A stretch of DNA of 37,473 nucleotides from the NCBI GenBank assembly GCA_902779185.1, contig CACZAM010000017.1, forward strand, positions 1 to 37,473, given 5' to 3'. The DNA is from an uncultured Eubacteriales bacterium (lineage in GTDB: Bacteria > Bacillota > Clostridia > Peptostreptococcales > Anaerovoracaceae). This document shows positions 32,604 through 37,473 of the stretch, piece by piece (position 1 is the first letter of the stretch; every line of letters starts with the position of its first letter). The position numbers and the translations under genes were made by a program. The notes beneath the pieces are model-generated. The model saw only the letters and a program-made list of their open reading frames with translations. It did not search any database and was not told the origin of the DNA.

Positions 32604-33024
32604 GGTTCCTAAAGTATTCCTTGATACGAATATCCTTCTGGATTATATACTGTTCAGAAACGATGAAGCTCTGGCTGCAGAGTATATATTCGATTCTTCA
32701 CTGGATCTCAAACTGAAGATATACATTGCTGCGCATTCACTGACGAATATTTTCTATGCACTCAGAAAAGCGTTCCCGATTGAAGAGCAAAACCAGGTGA
32801 TCCGGCTTCTCTGCTCGCTGTGTACTGTTCAGCCAATCAACGCTGAGAATATAGAAAAAGCAATCGATTCCGCTTATACATCTGATCTTGAAGATGCTCT
32901 CCAGATCCAATGCGCCATCGAAAGCGATTGCGATTATTTCATTACACGTGATCAGGCGCTTTTTAAAAAGTGTCCAATAAAAACGCTTCTTCCTCACGAG
33001 CTGGTCCGCGAACTATCTCTTTAA
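32584..33024 (+). CDS. PIN-domain toxin (VapC-like ribonuclease)
   Basis: A 146-residue PIN-domain protein. Acidic active-site residues: Asp14 (VFLDTN), Asp20, Asp104 (SDLEDALQ) and Asp123 (ITRD), the usual Mg2+-binding set, so it appears intact. VapC-type toxins cleave tRNA or rRNA when the antitoxin is degraded. It lies downstream of, and overlaps, the antitoxin, without its own strong ribosome site, which keeps toxin synthesis tied to the antitoxin. Only seven bases separate its stop from the converging mnmE stop, with no terminator between them. Confidence 0.88.
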   Translation: MKNTENKVPKVFLDTNILLDYILFRNDEALAAEYIFDSSLDLKLKIYIAAHSLTNIFYALRKAFPIEEQNQVIRLLCSLCTVQPINAENIEKAIDSAYTSDLEDALQIQCAIESDCDYFITRDQALFKKCPIKTLLPHELVRELSL

Positions 33025-33031
33025 AAACTCA

Positions 33032-34453
33032 TCATTTTCCCAGGCAGAATTTGCTGAATACCTTGTCGAGTATCTCTTCGCCTACTTCCTCACCGATGAT
33101 CTTCCCCAGAGACTCATATGCATAATGTGCTGAAAGTTCAGCAACTTCAACGGGTTCGCCGTTTCGAAGCATGTTTATGGCTTCATCGATATCGACAGAA
33201 GCTTTCCTCAGCAGGTGCACATGTCTCTCATTTGTGACGATATTTGTCTCTTTTGCATTGATGCTGCTGAGATCGTACATCTCACCGATCGCCTCTGACA
33301 CTTTTCTGGCTGCTTCAAGCGCGCCCTTGCCTACGAGAGACGTGCTGATGATCCTTACACCCGGGAGTCTTTCAAGAACAGCTTCCTCAGAAATCGACTG
33401 TCCGAGGTCCTCTTTGTTTATAACAACCAGGATGTTGTCTTTACTCATCTTTTCTATGAAAGAGAGTATCCTGCTGTCATCCTCATCGAGTGTATGGCTT
33501 CCGTCGAGCACGAGTATAACAAGATCCGCGCCTGCTATCGCCTGTGTAGTCCTCTCTATGCCGATCTGCTCTACTTTATCATCAGAATCGCGCATGCCGG
33601 CTGTATCAACGAGAACGATCGGGATCCCGCCCATTGAGGCGCTTTCTTCGACTGTATCCCTCGTTGTTCCCGGTACATCCGTGACTATGACACGTCCTTC
33701 GCCGAGTATGGCATTCATGAGGGAGCTCTTACCGGCATTAGGCTTGCCTACGATTACGGCTCTGACTCCCTCACGGGCGATCCTTCCGATACGAACCGTA
33801 TCCAGAAGCTCTTCCACATCCGCATGAACCCATCTGAGCTGATCTATCAGTTCATTGTAGGCTCCGTTTTCATCTCCGTAATCCTCATCGTAATCCTCAT
33901 CCGGATAGTCGATGTCTACGGCCATCTGTGCAAGCACGTCAAGCAGGGCCTCTCTGATCTCCTGTATGTTCTCACTCAGTCTTCCGGCGCGCTGTCCCTC
34001 AGCAATTTCAAGGGAAAGATCACTTTTTGCCTTGATGATATCTATTACTGCCTCAGCCTGTGAGAGGTCCATTTTACCGTTGAGAAACGCCAGCTTTGTG
34101 AATTCTCCGGGGTCTGCCATCCTTACAGCAGGAAGCCCTGAATCGAGGACAGCGGCAAGTATCGCTCTGAGAGAAACATTGCTGCCGTGTCCCTGTATCT
34201 CAAGCATGTCCTCACCCGTATACGATGCCGGAGCCTTCATATACAGGAAAATCCCCTCGTCAATGATCTCAGCATTTGAGTCTGCGCTGTCTTTTACTAT
34301 CTTGCCAAGATATGCGTGTCTGGGTTCTATTTCTTCGGGACACGAAAGCATGAGCCTCTTCATGAGGTTCCCGCTTTCAGGGCCGCTGACCCGTACTATC
34401 CCTATGCCGCCCTCGCCGGGCGCTGTTGAAATAGCAGCAATGGTATCTGCCAT
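33032..34453 (-). CDS. mnmE: tRNA modification GTPase MnmE
   Basis: A 473-residue GTPase partner of MnmG. N-terminal tetrahydrofolate-binding domain with TAPGEGGIGIVRVSG (10-24), helical domain, and an inserted G domain with P-loop GKPNAGKS (236-243), DTAG and NKED; the C-terminus is the diagnostic FCLGK (469-473). An acidic stretch at 181-195 (DIDYPDEDYDEDYGDE) is normal. Normal length. It follows deoB by 21 bases in the same direction and is cut off from mnmG by the toxin-antitoxin pair. Confidence 0.96.
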   Translation of the reverse strand: MADTIAAISTAPGEGGIGIVRVSGPESGNLMKRLMLSCPEEIEPRHAYLGKIVKDSADSNAEIIDEGIFLYMKAPASYTGEDMLEIQGHGSNVSLRAILAAVLDSGLPAVRMADPGEFTKLAFLNGKMDLSQAEAVIDIIKAKSDLSLEIAEGQRAGRLSENIQEIREALLDVLAQMAVDIDYPDEDYDEDYGDENGAYNELIDQLRWVHADVEELLDTVRIGRIAREGVRAVIVGKPNAGKSSLMNAILGEGRVIVTDVPGTTRDTVEESASMGGIPIVLVDTAGMRDSDDKVEQIGIERTTQAIAGADLVILVLDGSHTLDEDDSRILSFIEKMSKDNILVVINKEDLGQSISEEAVLERLPGVRIISTSLVGKGALEAARKVSEAIGEMYDLSSINAKETNIVTNERHVHLLRKASVDIDEAINMLRNGEPVEVAELSAHYAYESLGKIIGEEVGEEILDKVFSKFCLGK

Positions 34454-34474
34454 AGTTCTGTTGCTACCTTCCTG

Positions 34475-35641
34475 TTATTCAGTGATATCTGCCAGGAACG
34501 AAGTCCCGTCTCCGCGGTATTCCATGCCGAAGTAATCTGCGATCGTTGCCGCCATATCAGCAAAAGTATCGCGGGTGCCGAGGTCGACACCTTTTTTAAG
34601 TGATGGTCCCCATATGAGGCACGGAATATCTTCTCTTGTGTGGTCGGTTCCCTTGTATCCCGGATCGCAGCCGTGATCGGCCGTCACAATCAGAATATCC
34701 TCAGGACCCATCTTCTCCATCAGCTCGCCGAACTGCTTATCCGCTGTGTTGAGCGCCTTAGTGTAGCCCGGAATGTCCCTTCTGTGGCCGTAGATCATGT
34801 CAGTGTCTACCAGATTCACATAGCAAAGGCCTTCGAAAGCAGCATCAGCGAGGTCTATAGTCCTTACCATGTTGGCTTCATTTCCCTTGTTGGAGTAGCT
34901 GAACATGACGCTTTTGCCTGCGAAAATATCGTAGATCTTGCCTACGCCGATAGTCTGGAACCCCTCTTTTTTCAAGGCGTCCAGCACTGTCTCGCGAGGC
35001 GGCTGCAGGCTGAAGTCGTGACGCCTTACAGTCCTCTGATAAGGCCATTCGCCCTCGAACGGTCTGGCGATGATGCGGCCTACGCCGTGTTCGCCCTGCA
35101 TTATCTCTCTTGCCTTGTGGCAGATATCATAAAGCTCTTCGATTGGCACAACATCTTCATGAGCAGCTATCTGCATAACGCTGTCAGCGCTCGTATAAAC
35201 GATGAGATCGCCTGTCTTCACATGATGTTCGCCGTAATCCCTGATTACATCCGTGCCTGAGTAAGTCTTGTTGCATACGATTCCCCTGCCTGTGACCTCG
35301 GACAGTTTGTCGAGTATCTCCTGAGGGAATCCTTCGTAATATGTAGGCAGCGGTTTCGGCGAGACCATTCCCGCCATCTCCCAGTGTCCTACCGTTGTGT
35401 CCTTGCCGCGGGATTTTTCATGCATGCGGCAGTAGCAGCCGTCTATCTCCTCTTTAGGATCGAAGAACGATGTTCCGGCAATATTATAAAGGCCCATCTT
35501 TGCCATGTTAGGCACATCCAGCGCGCCGCTCTTATAGCAGGTCCCGAAGGTATCGGCTCCGAAATCGCCGAAATCCGCCGCATCAGGAGCTCCGCCTATG
35601 CCCGCGCTGTCGAGCACTATCCAGAAAACTCTCTTGCCCAT
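34475..35641 (-). CDS. deoB: Phosphopentomutase DeoB
   Basis: A 388-residue alkaline-phosphatase-superfamily enzyme converting (deoxy)ribose 1-phosphate to the 5-phosphate. Metal-site motifs include VLDSAGIGGAPDA (9-21) with Asp11, GKDTTVGHWEMAG and TADHGCDPGYKGTDHTRE. Normal length. It links the phosphorylase gene, four bases upstream, with DeoC. Confidence 0.96.
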   Translation of the reverse strand: MGKRVFWIVLDSAGIGGAPDAADFGDFGADTFGTCYKSGALDVPNMAKMGLYNIAGTSFFDPKEEIDGCYCRMHEKSRGKDTTVGHWEMAGMVSPKPLPTYYEGFPQEILDKLSEVTGRGIVCNKTYSGTDVIRDYGEHHVKTGDLIVYTSADSVMQIAAHEDVVPIEELYDICHKAREIMQGEHGVGRIIARPFEGEWPYQRTVRRHDFSLQPPRETVLDALKKEGFQTIGVGKIYDIFAGKSVMFSYSNKGNEANMVRTIDLADAAFEGLCYVNLVDTDMIYGHRRDIPGYTKALNTADKQFGELMEKMGPEDILIVTADHGCDPGYKGTDHTREDIPCLIWGPSLKKGVDLGTRDTFADMAATIADYFGMEYRGDGTSFLADITE

Positions 35642-35645
35642 TTAT

Positions 35646-36440
35646 CTACCTTCCATTTCTTTCCATTTCTTTATCCTCAGCTATCATCATGCGTATCGCC
35701 TCGATGGCAACGCGGATAGCGAGGTCTGTGTCATGCTCCTGCGGATTTGGCAGACCGGCCTTCTCTCTCTCCTGGTTAGCAACTACCAGGAATACCGAGC
35801 CGACTCTGAGCCTGCGGTAAGCGCCTACAATAAAGAGCGCTGCCGATTCCATCTCGGAAGCCTTGCATCCCATGCGGAGCCATGCGTCCCACTTTTCGAG
35901 AAGCTCATGACTGTTAGGGAGAGCCTCCGGCATATGCTGACCATAGAAAGCATCCTTGCACTGTACCACTCCCGTGTGGTAGTCAGCTCCGAGCTTCTTA
36001 GCAGCCTGAACCAGCGAAGCAGATACTGTTACGTCGGAAACCGCCGGATATTCGATCGGGCAGTACTCCTTGGAAGTTCCCTCCATGCGGACCGCGCCTG
36101 TTGCTACCACAACGTCGCCGCCCTTTACGTCGATGTCCATGCCTCCGCAGGTACCGACTCTGATGAATGTCTTGCCGCCGACATTGGCGATCTCCTCGAG
36201 AGCTATGGAAGCCGATGGACCTCCCACTCCGGTACTAGTGCAGCTTACTTTTACTCCGTCAAGATAACCTGTATAAGTTACATATTCACGGCTGTCAGCA
36301 ACCTTCTCCGCGTTGTCGAAATATGCCGCGATCTTTGGGACCCTGTGCGGATCTCCCGGCAGGATGACATACTCACCGACGTCTCCCGGCCTTAATCCTA
36401 CGTGATACTGATAGCCTGCGCCTTCCGTGTAATCTACCAT
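35646..36440 (-). CDS. udp: Uridine phosphorylase-type nucleoside phosphorylase
   Basis: A 264-residue PNP/UDP-1 family enzyme that splits pyrimidine (deoxy)nucleosides with phosphate. [12 protein letters not shown] (27-38) and [15 protein letters not shown] (69-83) hold the phosphate/ribose site, IRVGTCGG (93-100) the base site and EMES (about 194-197) the ribose hydroxyl contact. Substrate preference for uridine is likely from length and the GVGGPS motif, though purine use is not excluded. It lies 17 bases after deoC and four before deoB. Confidence 0.88.
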   Translation of the reverse strand: MVDYTEGAGYQYHVGLRPGDVGEYVILPGDPHRVPKIAAYFDNAEKVADSREYVTYTGYLDGVKVSCTSTGVGGPSASIALEEIANVGGKTFIRVGTCGGMDIDVKGGDVVVATGAVRMEGTSKEYCPIEYPAVSDVTVSASLVQAAKKLGADYHTGVVQCKDAFYGQHMPEALPNSHELLEKWDAWLRMGCKASEMESAALFIVGAYRRLRVGSVFLVVANQEREKAGLPNPQEHDTDLAIRVAIEAIRMMIAEDKEMERNGR

Positions 36441-36457
36441 AATGACACCTCTGTTAT

Positions 36458-37114
36458 CTATTTCTCCGCATTCTTCGCTGCTTTAACTACTCTGCTGGTT
36501 CCGAGCCTTTTTGCTCCGATATCAAGGAACTTCTCAGCATCTTCAAGACCGCTGATCCCGCCCGAAGCCTTGACCTTTACGCCTTCACCAACGTTCTTCA
36601 CCATGAGATCAACATCCTCGAATGTCGCTCCGCCTCCGCCGAAACCGGTCGAGGTCTTGATGAAGTCTGCTCCGGCAAATGTAACTATCTCGCAGAGCTT
36701 AACCTTCTCTTCATCGGTCAGCATGCATGTCTCGATAATGACCTTGAGGATATGGTCGCCGCAGATCTCCTTGAGCGTACGTATCTCATTTTCTATATCA
36801 TCCCATCTGCCGTCCTTTGCCCAGCCGATGTTGATGACCATGTCGATCTCATCAGCGCCGTTGTCGAGAGCATCGCTCGTCTCGAAAGCCTTGACCGCTG
36901 TTGTGTTATAGCCATTAGGGAATCCGATGACTGTGCAGATCGGAAGTCTTGCCCCGATATACTCCCTTGCCTGAGCAACATACCCCGGCGGGATACAGAC
37001 GCTTGCCGTCTCGTATTTGATGCCGTCATCGATCAGCGCTTTGATGTCTTCCCACTTCGCTGTCTGAGCAAGAAGTGTATGGTCGACGTATTTAAGAATG
37101 TCTTTTGTTTCCAT
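36458..37114 (-). CDS. deoC: Deoxyribose-phosphate aldolase DeoC
   Basis: A 218-residue class I aldolase that cleaves deoxyribose 5-phosphate to acetaldehyde and glyceraldehyde 3-phosphate. The Schiff-base Lys is Lys153 in FIKTSTGF, with Lys182 (VKASGG) and Asp91 completing the site. YVDHTLL (9-15) is the family start. AAAGGAGACGG on the minus strand precedes the ATG. It is the first gene of the operon deoC-udp-deoB(-mnmE). Confidence 0.96.
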   Translation of the reverse strand: METKDILKYVDHTLLAQTAKWEDIKALIDDGIKYETASVCIPPGYVAQAREYIGARLPICTVIGFPNGYNTTAVKAFETSDALDNGADEIDMVINIGWAKDGRWDDIENEIRTLKEICGDHILKVIIETCMLTDEEKVKLCEIVTFAGADFIKTSTGFGGGGATFEDVDLMVKNVGEGVKVKASGGISGLEDAEKFLDIGAKRLGTSRVVKAAKNAEK

Positions 37115-37183
37115 ATCCCGTCTCCTTTATTAAAACCAATTTCCTAACCAATATCTGCTGAACAAGCATATTCTTACAAAATA

Positions 37184-37189
37184 AGTATA
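37184..37189 (-). promoter_or_regulatory. Possible -10 box of the deoC operon
   Basis: On the minus strand TATACT (plus 37184-37189) lies 69 bases before the deoC start; no good -35 is present, so an activator or another promoter is possible. Confidence 0.3.
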
Positions 37190-37224
37190 CTACGAAACAT
37201 CTTCCTATTGTTATCCATTAATAA

Positions 37225-37253
37225 TAAAAAAGGCGGAAGCCGGAGCTTCCGCC
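37225..37253 (-). terminator. Intrinsic terminator after the ABC permease gene
   Basis: Perfect 9-bp stem GGCGGAAGC (37232-37240) / GCTTCCGCC (37245-37253) with a 4-base loop, followed on the minus strand by a T-run. It separates the permease gene from deoC. Confidence 0.88.
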
Positions 37254-37278
37254 AAAGATATTATTCTGAAGGGATGGT

Positions 37279-37473
37279 TTAACGCATGCCCTTGTCGTAT
37301 GGTATTCCTTCTGCCTTCGGAGCTCTGGAGTTCTTGGATGTGAACGCAAGAACGATGAGCGAGATGATGTAAGGCAGCATGTTGTATACCGTGCTCGGGA
37401 TGTTCATCGCAGCCAGGAACGGGATTCCTGTGTATACGTTGGACAGAGCTCTGAAGAGTCCGAAGAGCAGTGC
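37279..37473 (-). CDS. ABC transporter permease, nucleoside (BMP-type) family, C-terminal end
   Basis: Only the last 64 residues lie in the window; the gene continues past the right edge. They include a final hydrophobic helix (LPYIISLIVLAF) and the tail SKNSRAPKAEGIPYDKGMR, very like the C-terminus of NupQ/YufQ-type permeases that import nucleosides together with a BMP-family lipoprotein. Its position directly upstream of deoC-udp-deoB supports a nucleoside substrate. It ends at TAA (37279-37281), followed by a terminator. Confidence 0.85.
   Translation of the reverse strand, partial: ALLFGLFRALSNVYTGIPFLAAMNIPSTVYNMLPYIISLIVLAFTSKNSRAPKAEGIPYDKGMR

Overview
The window looks like a chromosomal segment of a low-to-mid GC Gram-positive anaerobe of the class Clostridia. 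The evidence is the rsmG/mnmG/mnmE and parA/parB cluster, gdpP-rplI-dnaB synteny, a DnaD-type replication protein, an LtaS-like sulfatase, FtsB/DivIC, a DUF1385 protein, 2-hydroxyacyl-CoA dehydratase subunits, ferredoxin-type oxidoreductases and strong GGAGG ribosome sites. A peptide- or amino-acid-fermenting relative of Eubacteriales Family XIII (Anaerovoracaceae) would fit, but that placement is inference.

Left part (1-5.2 kb): a gene-free leader with repeated TGACG words, a very His-rich small protein, a lipoprotein and a small membrane protein on the minus strand, a Trp-rich polytopic membrane protein (DUF5692-like) behind a near-consensus promoter, and an AMP-forming ligase. Middle-left (5.2-13.3 kb), all minus strand: a MATE exporter, two 2-hydroxyacyl-CoA dehydratase-family subunits with no activator ATPase nearby, an aldo/keto reductase with two 4Fe-4S clusters, and a four-gene group with a DUF1295 membrane enzyme, a sugar O-acetyltransferase, an iron-sulfur flavoprotein and a CooT-type nickel protein.

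Central part (13.4-29.3 kb): a tightly packed leftward gene string running parA-parB-gdpP-rplI-dnaB-dnaD-M23 peptidase-ftsB-rsmA-LtaS-like-rho-DUF1385/prmC. It mixes chromosome segregation, c-di-AMP breakdown, replication, envelope growth and transcription/translation termination. Three members have unusual architecture: a DnaD protein carrying the N-terminal domain of a DnaC-type loader but no AAA+ ATPase, a DUF1385-PrmC fusion, and a GdpP with no membrane helices. Rho has a long disordered N-terminus in place of the usual Rho_N domain.

Right part (29.3-37.5 kb): two parS-type palindromes lie between parA and rsmG, which suggests an origin-proximal location. A VapBC-like toxin-antitoxin pair sits on the opposite strand between mnmG and mnmE. 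Upstream of mnmE, where jag/yidC/rnpA/rpmH are usual, there is instead a deoxynucleoside catabolic set (deoC, uridine phosphorylase, deoB), preceded by the end of a nucleoside-type ABC permease. No rRNA, tRNA, CRISPR array, prophage or insertion sequence was recognised.
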